Source: Bacteroidales bacterium UBA1680
GTDB taxonomy: Bacteria > Bacteroidota > Bacteroidia > Bacteroidales > UBA932
Reading direction: 5' to 3'
DNA length: 64,000 nucleotides
Assembly: GCA_002320605.1 (NCBI GenBank)
Contig: DCKG01000028.1
Location: 1 to 64,000, forward strand
A model generated the notes under the pieces. It was not told the origin of the DNA, did no database searches, and saw only the letters and a list, made by a program, of their open reading frames with translations. This document shows positions 28,597-37,647 of this stretch, piece after piece; position 1 is the stretch's first letter; every line of letters begins with the position of its first letter. The position numbers were made by a program, and so were the translations under genes.

Positions 28597-29974
28597 GGAC
28601 TCAATAAAGGCAAGCAGCGAGAATCATCACAGGAGGACGGTCATCACTTACGGTACTTTCGACGTGCTGCACCAAGGACACATCAATCTGCTCAGGCGGG
28701 CGAAGGAACTCGGTGACTGGCTGATCGTCGGCGTCACAACCGACAATTTCGACCTTGAGCGCGGTAAGCTGAACACTAGGGACAGCGTCATGAAGCGCAT
28801 CCAGGCAGTTAAGGACACAGGCTACGCCGACGAGGTCATCATAGAGGAGTACAAGGGGCAGAAAATCGACGACATCCAGAAATACAATGTGGATGTCTTC
28901 GCAATAGGCTCGGACTGGGAAGGCTACTTCGACTATCTGAAAGAGTACTGCGAAGTGGTGTACCTCCCTCGCACGCAAGGCATCTCCAGCACGATGCTGC
29001 GCGAGGAGCAAATCTCGATCAGGATAGGAATCATTGGAACCGGAAGCATTGCGAGAAGATTCGTTCCTGAGTCCAAGTTCGTCAGTTGCAACACCATCAG
29101 CTCTGCCTTCAATCCCGATCACGGAGAGTGCGAGGCATTCTGCTCCGCCAACGGAATTCCGTCTGCTGCCCGCTCGCTTGACGAATTGACGGGCAACTGC
29201 GACGCAGTCTACGTGGCCTCGCCTCACTACACTCATCATGAATATGTCAGGGCGGCTCTCCAGGCCGGAAAGCACGTGCTGTGCGAGACGCCTTTCGTCC
29301 TGCGTCTTGCCGAGGCCGAAGAGTTGTACTCGATCGCAGAGGCAAACCACAGTACCCTTATGATAGCCCACAAGACTGCATACTGCCCGGCATTCAGGCA
29401 TCTTGTCACTATGCTCAAGTCTGGAGTGATCGGGAAAATCGTGGACATCAACGCCTCGGTCACCACCCTGACCGACGAGAAATCCTCGAAACTGGACCAC
29501 AACCAATATGGTGGGAGCATGAACGAGAATGCCTGCTTCCCACTGCTTCCAATCATAAAATTGCTTGGAAATGATGTGCGGAACGTAAATTTTTATTCCA
29601 TCATGAAGAATGACGTTGATATTTACACCAAGGCTGTCTTCCGATACGACTCCGCCACAGCGTCGTTCCAGGTAGGGCTGGGAGCCAAGACAGAAGGGAA
29701 TATGATAATCTCCGGCACGAAGGGCTACATCTACGTTCCGGCGCCATGGTGGAAAACTGACTATTTCGAGCTGAGGTTCGAGGATCAGAACCTGAACAGA
29801 AAGTGCTTCTACCCATTTATGGGCGAGGGCCTGAGGTACGAGATCAGGGAGTTCATATCGCACATCCTTAATCCGGAGCAAAACTTCTATCTTCTGTCAA
29901 AGGGTGAGATTCTCAAGATGACAGAAATCCAGCAAGACTACATCGACGGGAAGACTGTCTATAAGCTAAGTTAG
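28589..29974 (+). CDS. Fusion of a TagD-like cytidylyltransferase and a Gfo/Idh/MocA oxidoreductase
   Basis: This 461-residue two-domain enzyme has a glycerol-3-phosphate cytidylyltransferase-type domain at residues about 16-145: ITYGTFDVLHQGHINLLRRA with the HxGH motif and the signature PRTQGISSTMLR. Residues about 147-461 form a Gfo/Idh/MocA oxidoreductase with the dinucleotide fold IGIIGTGSIARRF. At the position of the usual EKP motif it has CETPF, so the conserved Lys is replaced by Thr; the following HKTAYCPAF is conserved-looking and could supply a basic residue. The natural reading is that the second domain reduces or oxidises a small metabolite and the first couples it to CMP, as Bcs1 or TarI-TarJ do for CDP-ribitol using unrelated families. 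It overlaps the aminotransferase by 8 nt and is followed 8 nt later by a licD gene. Confidence 0.85.
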   Translation: MNKDSIKASSENHHRRTVITYGTFDVLHQGHINLLRRAKELGDWLIVGVTTDNFDLERGKLNTRDSVMKRIQAVKDTGYADEVIIEEYKGQKIDDIQKYNVDVFAIGSDWEGYFDYLKEYCEVVYLPRTQGISSTMLREEQISIRIGIIGTGSIARRFVPESKFVSCNTISSAFNPDHGECEAFCSANGIPSAARSLDELTGNCDAVYVASPHYTHHEYVRAALQAGKHVLCETPFVLRLAEAEELYSIAEANHSTLMIAHKTAYCPAFRHLVTMLKSGVIGKIVDINASVTTLTDEKSSKLDHNQYGGSMNENACFPLLPIIKLLGNDVRNVNFYSIMKNDVDIYTKAVFRYDSATASFQVGLGAKTEGNMIISGTKGYIYVPAPWWKTDYFELRFEDQNLNRKCFYPFMGEGLRYEIREFISHILNPEQNFYLLSKGEILKMTEIQQDYIDGKTVYKLS

Positions 29975-29982
29975 AAAGACCA

Positions 29983-30810
29983 ATGAGACAACTCACCTTA
30001 AAGGAACTCCAGTCGTTCAGCCTTGGAATCCTCAAGGACGTGGCAGGATTCTGCGAAAAAAACGGCATAAGATATTCATTAGGCTACGGCACCCTGCTGG
30101 GGGCCGTGCGGCACAAAGGTTTTATCCCGTGGGATGACGATGTGGACCTAATGATGCCGCGCGAGGACTATGAAAGATTCCGGTCCAGTTACCGGTCGGA
30201 CAAATACACATTCATTGACAGCCGAAACACTCCTGACTGCTATATCGCCTTCGGACGAGTGTGCGACACGGACAAGACCATCGCCACAAGCTGCATACCG
30301 TGGATAACGAAAGATGTCGGGGTTTGGATCGACATATTCCCTGTTGACCGAGTGCCGGACGACAAGGAGACATTCGAGAGAATCTATGACGCCCTTTTGA
30401 TCCTGCTGAAATCGAATGTGGGAATAAGACGGGTGCACGCCATTTCGTCCGCCGGATTCTCTATCTACAAAAGGCTCAAAATCTGGACATTGAAGAAGAT
30501 AAATCCGAGGCTTGCGAAACGTGACCCCAATGCCATAGTCAAGGATATGAATGCCCTCATCTCCCTGCTCAGCCCTGAACAGAGCCAGCACTGGTCACAG
30601 TTATGCTGCCCAGACGTGGGCACGAACGAGTTTTTCCAGGACGAGGACATTAATGAATATGTCTCCCTCAAGTTCGAGGGCCGCGACTTCTTTGCGTGGA
30701 AAGGTTATGACAGGATCCTGCGCGACTCCTACGGGGACTATATGACCCTTCCTCCGGAAAATAAGAGGAAGCCGCTGCAAAACTACATCAAGTTCAGATG
30801 GAAGGAATGA
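29983..30810 (+). CDS. LicD/fukutin-type phosphotransferase, second copy
   Basis: A 275-residue LicD family member: YSLGYGTLLGAVRHKGFIPW, metal-binding DDDVDLMMPREDY, GVWIDIFPVDRVP, and an end GDYMTLPPENKRKP. It should use the CDP-linked product of the upstream fusion enzyme to decorate a glycan. It is the last gene of the three-gene operon and converges on a sulfatase remnant. Compared with the first LicD, the amino-terminal half is close and the central acceptor region differs, which suggests the two copies modify different sugars or different sites. Confidence 0.88.
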   Translation: MRQLTLKELQSFSLGILKDVAGFCEKNGIRYSLGYGTLLGAVRHKGFIPWDDDVDLMMPREDYERFRSSYRSDKYTFIDSRNTPDCYIAFGRVCDTDKTIATSCIPWITKDVGVWIDIFPVDRVPDDKETFERIYDALLILLKSNVGIRRVHAISSAGFSIYKRLKIWTLKKINPRLAKRDPNAIVKDMNALISLLSPEQSQHWSQLCCPDVGTNEFFQDEDINEYVSLKFEGRDFFAWKGYDRILRDSYGDYMTLPPENKRKPLQNYIKFRWKE

Positions 30811-30944
30811 AGCACATGATGTGAGTCTATGAGCAAGATGGTAGGACGCTATGTGCTACCAACTATGATAGAAGAATGCAATTATCCCTACAGGCAAGAC
30901 GACAGGCGCTTCGATGCCTAGACCTGAACCCGGACTACAGGCTG

Positions 30945-31115
30945 TCAGGAGTGCGGGGATAGCCGGAGCGTTTTGACACAGTCGCAGCCCATTGCACCCC
31001 AATGCTCGAATGTCGCAATGCAGAAAAGTATGTTCGGAGACTGCTTCTTCTGCGAGCATGACACGGCCACCGCCAAAGCGGATACACCGGCCAGGGTTCT
31101 CAACGTATTTCTCAT
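30945..31115 (-). pseudogene. N-terminal remnant of a sulfatase lipoprotein
   Basis: A 56-codon frame starts MRNTLRTLAGVSALAVAVSC, a signal peptide with lipobox Cys at residue 20, followed by QSPNILFCIATFEHWGAMGC. This is the start of an S1-type sulfatase (family form: PNILFCIADDA...), but the metal-binding Asp pair after FCIA is deleted and the frame stops soon after VKT. The next family block is faintly visible one frame over (AP AIPAL). The rest of the about 450-residue enzyme, including the formylglycine site, is gone. It begins 21 nt after the GDPD stop, so it was probably co-transcribed with that gene. Confidence 0.65.
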
Positions 31116-31136
31116 ATCAATGTTTTGGTTTACAAT

Positions 31137-31955
31137 TCAATGCCGGAAATCTCTTTTCTTCATCCCGAGGCCTTCCCAGTCATTGCAGGTACCCCCCTCT
31201 ATCCCCCAGGCCCTCAGCCGTTTGACCAAGGCCTTGTCCCCGACCGGGATGCCATAGCATTCCATCCTGAGACCCTTGGAACGGCAATATTCCACAAGTT
31301 CGTCATCAATGCGGACAGCATTCGGACGAACCAGCACGTTCGGAAGGTCGACGCAAGCATCTACTTCCTCCTTCGTAAACTTCTTGCACATATATTCGAG
31401 CGGTGCCGAGGTGTACTTTGATGCTTCCCTGAGGTATCCAAGGTCAAATGAGGTAATGACGTATCCTTGCGGAAGGTCGTATGATTCAAGCATTTCCACA
31501 GTCTTACGGATGCCGTCGCCCTGAAGTTTTTTCAGTTCAACATACGGAATGAGCCCGGTTCTTCGGCAGATTTCCAGATATTCGGAGAAGCGGGGAATCC
31601 GGGATGAACGCGTGAATCTGTCATTCCAGCCGTAGCCTCCGTCTATCCAGAGTTCCTGAAGTTCTGCGAATGTATAATCTGAGACAGCTCCGGTGCCATC
31701 GGTAGTCCTGTCAAGCGTAAGGTCGTGCATACATACCAAAACCCCGTCCGAGGTCATCTGAACATCAGTCTCCATGCCACGGTAAACACGGATGTCCCCG
31801 GCCTCCGAGAATGCAAGAATGGTATTCTCAGGGTAACGGTTGCTCAAGCCCCTGTGGGCCTGGAGACGGAACGGCTCACCTGCTCCGGCACCCGGCGAAG
31901 CGGAAAGCAGCAGAGCCAATGAAATCGAAGCGATAATTGTGTAGTTGGTTTTCAT
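31137..31955 (-). CDS. Glycerophosphodiester phosphodiesterase family protein (secreted)
   Basis: This 272-residue enzyme has a signal peptide; I start it at 31955 (MKTNYTIIASISLALLL), since the in-frame extension to 32075 precedes the signal. Family motifs: LQAHRGLSNRYPENT with the catalytic His, GMETDVQMTSDG (metal-binding Glu and Asp), CMHDLTLDRTT with the second His, and YVELKK. The TIM-barrel enzyme hydrolyses glycerophosphodiesters, releasing glycerol-3-phosphate; in gut Bacteroidetes it may also act on phosphodiester decorations of polysaccharides. It is divergent from susC across a 438-nt gap and precedes a sulfatase remnant. Confidence 0.88.
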   Translation of the reverse strand: MKTNYTIIASISLALLLSASPGAGAGEPFRLQAHRGLSNRYPENTILAFSEAGDIRVYRGMETDVQMTSDGVLVCMHDLTLDRTTDGTGAVSDYTFAELQELWIDGGYGWNDRFTRSSRIPRFSEYLEICRRTGLIPYVELKKLQGDGIRKTVEMLESYDLPQGYVITSFDLGYLREASKYTSAPLEYMCKKFTKEEVDACVDLPNVLVRPNAVRIDDELVEYCRSKGLRMECYGIPVGDKALVKRLRAWGIEGGTCNDWEGLGMKKRDFRH

Positions 31956-32393
31956 TGTTACAACTTTATGGTTTACTGCAAATATAACTTTTGGCCAACT
32001 CAAAAAGAAGCGCCCGCCCGCCAATATAGATGCATCGCATCGCTCAACAAATCTAACATCATTGAGCAACAGCAATTTACCTAAACTGCCTCAACGCCGG
32101 TATCAAGTTTTGGAACAATGTCTCGGTGGGACACGTCAATCCCCGCCAAACGTTTCAACAGATTATTGATAGCGAAACTCCCATCTATATGCCGCAATAC
32201 ATTCTCCATAGGCATTAATCAGGGCAAACTCCCAAATTACGCATTCAATCGCCCATTTAGCAAAAAGCAAGCTCCGCAAACCATCTATATTCCGTCCGGA
32301 GGGAATTGAAAAAGCCTTTCCTTATTAGGATATTTGCATTGACCAATGGCGTAAAACTACACTACGCAATACATTACCAATCAATAGTTTATT
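31956..32393. other. Long divergent intergenic region between GDPD and susC
   Basis: This 438-nt gap carries no supported gene. Near its left edge a minus-strand TATATTTG (31979-31986) fits the -7 consensus for the GDPD gene. The susC side is AT-rich with no full promoter match, which fits a regulated PUL promoter needing an activator. The phrase CATCTATAT occurs twice (near 32183 and 32282) but the flanks do not align. Confidence 0.45.
31979..31986 (-). promoter_or_regulatory. Candidate -7 box of the GDPD gene
   Basis: Minus-strand TATATTTG matches TAnnTTTG about 24 nt before the chosen start at 31955. The -33 element is not convincing. Confidence 0.4.
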
Positions 32394-35300
32394 ATGGACA
32401 CTAAAAATTTATCCAAATTAGCCCATCTTCGGAAGCTTATGATGTTTGGAATGATGCTATGCGCATTGTGCAGTTCCACTTCATACGCTGCGATACCGGG
32501 TTCAAAGTTTGTGAATCCTCAGGCACAAGATGCCAAGGCGAGGAAAATCACCGGCAGCGTCGTAAGCCGGAATGACGGACAGCCACTCATCGGAGTATCC
32601 GTTCTCAACCAGAAAACGGGGCAAGGTACCATCACGGACATTGACGGAAAATTCACAATTGATGCCTACGCAGGAAACACATTGAAATTCTCTTACGTCG
32701 GCTACACCGACCTTCTTGTCGAAGTAGGCAGCACTGACGAAATCAATGTCAGCCTGGAAGAGAACTCGACTCTACTGAACGAGACCGTAGTCGTCGGTTT
32801 CGCTACCCAGAAAAAGGTCAACCTGACCGGTGCGGTGGGAGTCGTAGGCAAAGAAGAGATCAATGGCAGACCGGTTTCGTCTGCCGCCCAAGCATTGCAA
32901 GGACTTGACCCTTCCATGAACATCGCCCTCAACAGCGGAAGGGCGGACTCAGGATATTCCATTGACATCCGTGGTGTAGCTTCATTGAACGGTGGCACTC
33001 CACTCATTCTCGTCGATGGAGTGGAAAGTTCTCTCAATCGTCTTAATCCAAATGATATTGAATCCATTTCAATTCTGAAGGACGCGGCATCCGCATCAGT
33101 CTATGGAGCGAAGGCTTCCGCCGGTGTCGTGCTCATCTCAACCAAGGGAGGAGCCGACTCAAAAGTCAGAGTAAACTACCATGGTCGCTTCGCTCTTCAG
33201 AACAACACCACACCTACAGACTGGATTACAAATGGTTACGAATGGGGAAAGGTAGTAGACCAGTTCTTTCATTACTCCCAGAATGCCAAGACCTACTTGA
33301 AATATAATGAGGACGACTGGAAGGAAATAGTGGCCAGGAGAAATGACAAGACCGAGAATCCGGAGCGTCCGTGGGTCGTGACCGACAGCAAGGGAAACTT
33401 CAAATATTACGGCAACTTCGACTGGTACGGCTATTTCTTCAAAAGAACCCGCACACAGCAGGAGCATAATGTTTCCATCACAGGAGGCAATGACAAAGTC
33501 AAGTACTACATCAGCGGAAGAGTCTATGACACTCAGGGAATGTTCCGCATACAGAACGACCCTTACACCAGTTACAGCGTCAGGGGTAAATTCGACTTCA
33601 ACCTTGCCAAATGGGCCAGGCTCAGGACCAACGTGGGTTATTTCAACAGCAAGATGACATGGCCGGGCCTGAAGAACTACCAGAAGACCTTCTGGTACGT
33701 GACTTTCGGAGGCTCTCCTCTTTTCGTCCCTGTTCATCCGGACGGTTCAATCCTCAACAACACCCTCGTGACCAACCAGAAGGCATCAGTCTGCGGCGAC
33801 CAGAGCCTGATGCTGACATACAACAAGGCGACCAATACCGAGAGCGTGAATGAAACTACCATCAAGAACGAACTGGAGATTGACATTGTCAGGGGTTTGA
33901 TGCTGCACCTCAACCATGCATACAGCTACTACCATTCATTCGGACAGTACAGATCCACCAATGCTCCTTATTCCACCACCGAAGGAATCACCTCATGGGC
34001 TACCACGAAGAACTTCCTGAACACCCTTGAAGAGACCAATATGTCCCAGTACAAACATACGGCAGAGGCCTATGCGGATTATTCCCATACCTGGGGCGGA
34101 GCACATAACTTCAAGGTAATGGCGGGTGTGCAATATGACACCAGATACTACAGGAGCAACGATATCACCACTGACGGATGTCTCTCCGATGACCTCAACG
34201 ACTTCAATGTCACCGCAGGACAGACCTACACCGTCAAAGGCGGCAAGTCCAGGTATCAGACTCTCGGAGTCTTCGGACGAATCAACTATGACTACAAGGG
34301 CAGATATCTGTTCGAACTCTCGGGCCGCGCCGACGGCTCTTCCCGCTTCCTCAAGGAGAACAGGTGGGGATTCTTCCCTTCCGGCTCGCTGGGATGGAGA
34401 ATGAGCGAGGAGAATTTCTGGGAACCGATACGCCACTGGTGGAGCAATGCCAAAATCCGCTTCTCTGTAGGAAGCCTTGGAAACCAGCAAGTTTCAGATT
34501 ACCTCTTCGTACAGACTATCAACACGAGCAAGACGGACGGAAGTTTCACATTCAATGCCGGGGATAAGCTCTCATACGCACGCGAGGATGATCCTGTGTC
34601 AAGTTCACTCACCTGGGAGACAGTCACCACATACGATGTCGGAGCCGATCTCAATTTCTTCGACAACAGGCTTTCCGTCACTGGAGACTGGTATATCCGC
34701 GATACGAAGAACATGATGATGCCGGGTGCCTCTCTCCCAAGCGTCTATGGTGCGGCAGAGCCTAAGACAAATGCGGCTGACATGCGCACCAAAGGCTGGG
34801 AAATCAGCATAGGATGGCGTGACGTGAAGAACGTAGGCAGACACACTCTCGCCTATGGAATCAGAGGGACTCTCGGAGACTATCAGACGGAGGTGACCAG
34901 ATACGACAATGACACCCGTCTTATCTCCGACCACTATGTCGGTGAGAAACTTGGGGAAATCTGGGGATTCAGTGTTGGAGGCCTGTTCAGGACAGACGAG
35001 GAGGCCAGCAACTATGCCCAGACAGTTGACTGCAGCTATCTCACCAAACTCATTGACGGAACTCCAACTAGAAAAGGACTTCACGCAGGTGACGTAAAAT
35101 ATCTGGATACCAATGGTGACAGAAAGATATCCATCGGGAAGAACACAGTGGACGCCCCTGGTGACATTAAGGTCATCGGCAACTCTACTCCAAGATTTTC
35201 CTACACCTTCGGAGGTGACTTGAGCTGGAACGGAATAGACTTCTCCATCCTCTTCCAAGGCATCGGAAAGAGAGACTGGTACCCGGGTGCAACCGGTTAC

Positions 35301-35717
35301 AGCAATGTATTCTGGGGGCCGTACTGCCGTCCTCACAATACATTCCTCAGCCAGCAACTCGTAGACCAGATCTGGAGCGAGGACAACCCTGACGCATATT
35401 TTCCTTTCCCACGCGGATATCAGGCCTACGACGGCAAGAACACATTGACAACACCGAATGACAGATACATACAGAAAGTGTCCTACCTCAGGCTGAAGAG
35501 CCTCTCCGTTGGCTACAGTATTCCGGTATTGAGAAAACACATCCAGCAGATCAGAATTTACTTCGCCGGGGAGAACCTCGCCTACTGGTCTCCAATCAAG
35601 AAGCATTGCAAATATCAGGATCCTGACGCCATCTTCTCATCAACCTCTCACCTTTCTTCAGGTGACGGATACAATATCGCCAGGACATTCTCATTCGGCA
35701 TTGACATTACATTCTAA
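32394..35717 (+). CDS. SusC/RagA family TonB-dependent outer-membrane transporter
   Basis: An outer-membrane glycan importer of 1107 residues. It has a long signal region (to about residue 32, SSTSYA), a CarboxypepD_reg-like domain (about 50-130: ITGSVVSRNDGQPLIGVSVLN), a plug domain (ETVVVGFATQKKVNLTGAV, then the SusC signature PLILVDGVESSLNRLNPNDI and SVYGAKASAGVVLISTKGG), and a 22-strand barrel ending in an aromatic residue (SFGIDITF). It is followed 11 nt later by susD, and the two form the import complex of this locus. The neighbouring sulfatase and GDPD suggest a sulfated or phosphodiester-bearing glycan; the GH97-GH13 enzyme suggests alpha-glucan linkages. Confidence 0.95.
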   Translation: MDTKNLSKLAHLRKLMMFGMMLCALCSSTSYAAIPGSKFVNPQAQDAKARKITGSVVSRNDGQPLIGVSVLNQKTGQGTITDIDGKFTIDAYAGNTLKFSYVGYTDLLVEVGSTDEINVSLEENSTLLNETVVVGFATQKKVNLTGAVGVVGKEEINGRPVSSAAQALQGLDPSMNIALNSGRADSGYSIDIRGVASLNGGTPLILVDGVESSLNRLNPNDIESISILKDAASASVYGAKASAGVVLISTKGGADSKVRVNYHGRFALQNNTTPTDWITNGYEWGKVVDQFFHYSQNAKTYLKYNEDDWKEIVARRNDKTENPERPWVVTDSKGNFKYYGNFDWYGYFFKRTRTQQEHNVSITGGNDKVKYYISGRVYDTQGMFRIQNDPYTSYSVRGKFDFNLAKWARLRTNVGYFNSKMTWPGLKNYQKTFWYVTFGGSPLFVPVHPDGSILNNTLVTNQKASVCGDQSLMLTYNKATNTESVNETTIKNELEIDIVRGLMLHLNHAYSYYHSFGQYRSTNAPYSTTEGITSWATTKNFLNTLEETNMSQYKHTAEAYADYSHTWGGAHNFKVMAGVQYDTRYYRSNDITTDGCLSDDLNDFNVTAGQTYTVKGGKSRYQTLGVFGRINYDYKGRYLFELSGRADGSSRFLKENRWGFFPSGSLGWRMSEENFWEPIRHWWSNAKIRFSVGSLGNQQVSDYLFVQTINTSKTDGSFTFNAGDKLSYAREDDPVSSSLTWETVTTYDVGADLNFFDNRLSVTGDWYIRDTKNMMMPGASLPSVYGAAEPKTNAADMRTKGWEISIGWRDVKNVGRHTLAYGIRGTLGDYQTEVTRYDNDTRLISDHYVGEKLGEIWGFSVGGLFRTDEEASNYAQTVDCSYLTKLIDGTPTRKGLHAGDVKYLDTNGDRKISIGKNTVDAPGDIKVIGNSTPRFSYTFGGDLSWNGIDFSILFQGIGKRDWYPGATGYSNVFWGPYCRPHNTFLSQQLVDQIWSEDNPDAYFPFPRGYQAYDGKNTLTTPNDRYIQKVSYLRLKSLSVGYSIPVLRKHIQQIRIYFAGENLAYWSPIKKHCKYQDPDAIFSSTSHLSSGDGYNIARTFSFGIDITF

Positions 35718-35728
35718 CTGTTTTGATT

Positions 35729-37504
35729 ATGCGTAAAACATATATATTGTCATTGATTTCTGTAGTCGGAGCCTTAGTCTGGTCCTGCGACCTCAACGAA
35801 GTGCCAAAAGATGCAATCAGCCCCGACACATTCTTCCATTCCGAGTCGGAACTGGAACTCTACACCAATCAGTTCTACCTAATGGAACCTGGCGGAGAGG
35901 ATTTATACAACGAACCGTCCAATATGATTATCACCGGCAACACACCGTCAGTCCTAATTCTCGGAGTCACCCGTCAGGTGCCGGCGAGCGGAGGCGGATG
36001 GGAATGGGAAGATCTCCGTCATATCAACTACTACCTTCAGAATTCCGGCAAATGCAACGACGAGTCCGCCCGCAACCATTATGATGGCGTGGCTTATTTC
36101 TGGAGAGCCTGGTTCTATTTCGACAAGCTTAAACGTTTCGGCGATGTCCCGATATACGACAATACTATCGATGCCGCGGACAAGGAAGCTCTGCGCAAGC
36201 CAAGAAATCCCCGGGAAATGGTTTTCGACCACATTCTCGCCGACCTTGACAAGGCCATTGAGCTGCTCCCTGAGACCTCATCCGTATTCAAGGTCAACAA
36301 ATACACAGCTCTTGCTCTTAAGTCTCGCGCCTGCCTTTTCGAGGGCACATTCAGGAAATACCACGCAGGACATACTTTCAACAAGGGCAATCTACCTTAT
36401 GACAAGATTCTTGGCGAATGCGTCTCTGCTTCCGAGGAACTGATGAATTCCGGTAATTATGCCCTCTACAAGGAAGGAGAAACTCCTTATCTAACGATGT
36501 TCAGGGATATTGAGATTGATGCGAAGAACAAGGAATACATCTTCGCAAGAAGCTATGGAGGAGGCAATTTCAAGCATCTTGTGGACGCATTCGCACTTAT
36601 TTCATCCGGAGGAGCGGCAGGCTTCACAAAAGCCCTGGTCGCATCCTACCTGATGGCCGACGGAAGCCGGTTCACGGACAACCCGAATTGGAAGACTGTC
36701 GAATTCAGGGAGGAAGTTGCAAACAGGGATCCGCGTCTTGCCCAGACCATCCTGACCCAGAGCGGAACCTATGCTGACGGAAATCCTGCCGAGTTTGACA
36801 AGTCCTGCACTGTCACCGGCTATCCACTCCTCAAATATGTCAATGGGCCTGTCACCGCAAGAGCCCAGTCCTCATCCAACGATATGCCTATTTTCAGGCT
36901 CGCTGAAGTATATCTGAACTTCGCCGAGGCAAAGGCGGAACTTGGACAACTGACCCAGACAGACCTAAACAACTCCGTAAATCTGATCCGCGACCGTGTC
37001 AAGATGCCGCACATTGATATGGCTGCCGCCAATGCAACGCCGGATCCGTTCCTGACTTCCGATGAATTCGGCTACAAGAATGTCACAGGAAACAACAAGG
37101 GCGTGATCCTGGAAATACGCAGGGAGCGCGCGACCGAGATGGTCTGCGAGGGCCTCCGCTACTATGACCTGTGCAGATGGCGTGAGGGAAGACTTCTGGC
37201 TGAACCTTTCTACGGACCATACGTTCCAGGAGAAGGGAGCTATGACATGGATGGGAACGGAACAGTGGACTTCGTGGTTTACAAGGATGTAAAGCCGGAT
37301 ATCCCGGGTGTAACTCCTTACAAGATCGGCGAGCAGATTTTTCTCTCCAACGGCGATGACGGCTTCATCGTAGCCCACAAGTCCGTCCTGAGAGCATTCG
37401 ACGAGGACAGGGACTATCTCTACCCGATTCCGACCAACGACAGAGTGCTGACTCAGGGTGCCCTGACTCAGAATCCCGGCTGGGACGACGGACTGTCATA
37501 CTGA
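35729..37504 (+). CDS. SusD/RagB family glycan-binding lipoprotein
   Basis: This surface lipoprotein of 591 residues captures the glycan above the SusC barrel. The start at 35729 (MRKTYILSLISVVGALVWSC) gives a lipobox Cys at residue 20. The family's SusD-like N-terminal domain begins CDLNEVPKDAISPDTFF and contains AYFWRAWFYFDKLKRFGDVPIYD with the TPR-like helices. The RagB/SusD C-terminal region has the common RLAEVYLNFAEAKAELG and EIRRERATEMVCEGLRYYDLCRW, ending TQNPGWDDG. It pairs with the preceding susC and is closed by a strong terminator. Confidence 0.95.
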   Translation: MRKTYILSLISVVGALVWSCDLNEVPKDAISPDTFFHSESELELYTNQFYLMEPGGEDLYNEPSNMIITGNTPSVLILGVTRQVPASGGGWEWEDLRHINYYLQNSGKCNDESARNHYDGVAYFWRAWFYFDKLKRFGDVPIYDNTIDAADKEALRKPRNPREMVFDHILADLDKAIELLPETSSVFKVNKYTALALKSRACLFEGTFRKYHAGHTFNKGNLPYDKILGECVSASEELMNSGNYALYKEGETPYLTMFRDIEIDAKNKEYIFARSYGGGNFKHLVDAFALISSGGAAGFTKALVASYLMADGSRFTDNPNWKTVEFREEVANRDPRLAQTILTQSGTYADGNPAEFDKSCTVTGYPLLKYVNGPVTARAQSSSNDMPIFRLAEVYLNFAEAKAELGQLTQTDLNNSVNLIRDRVKMPHIDMAAANATPDPFLTSDEFGYKNVTGNNKGVILEIRRERATEMVCEGLRYYDLCRWREGRLLAEPFYGPYVPGEGSYDMDGNGTVDFVVYKDVKPDIPGVTPYKIGEQIFLSNGDDGFIVAHKSVLRAFDEDRDYLYPIPTNDRVLTQGALTQNPGWDDGLSY

Positions 37505-37516
37505 ATGTATTAGCAT

Positions 37517-37549
37517 ATGGAGGCCGACCCATTTTTGGTCAGCCTCCAT
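37517..37549 (+). terminator. Intrinsic terminator after susD
   Basis: ATGGAGGCCGACC and GGTCAGCCTCCAT form a 13-bp stem (one G-T pair) around a short CATTTTT loop, followed by TCTTTTGTCC. It separates susCD from the sulfatase gene. Confidence 0.8.
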
Positions 37550-37647
37550 TCTTTTGTCCAATGAACCCAGGGTCCATAGCACCACGCCTAGTACCTAGCC
37601 GCCAGTTGTTTTCACCTTAAGGCATAAACAATAATAACTAGTCATTA

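Noticed and set aside
28601..29881. A long open frame (426 codons) on the minus strand opposite the cytidylyltransferase-oxidoreductase fusion
   Set aside because: It has no family motifs and mirrors the codon pattern of the plus-strand gene, which has clear cytidylyltransferase and Rossmann motifs.
32175..32290. Repeated CATCTATAT phrases upstream of susC as an operator pair
   Set aside because: Only nine bases match and the flanks differ; too weak to call.
34605..35606. A 333-codon minus-strand frame within susC
   Set aside because: It is the antisense shadow of a well-supported SusC barrel; no motif or signal sequence of its own.
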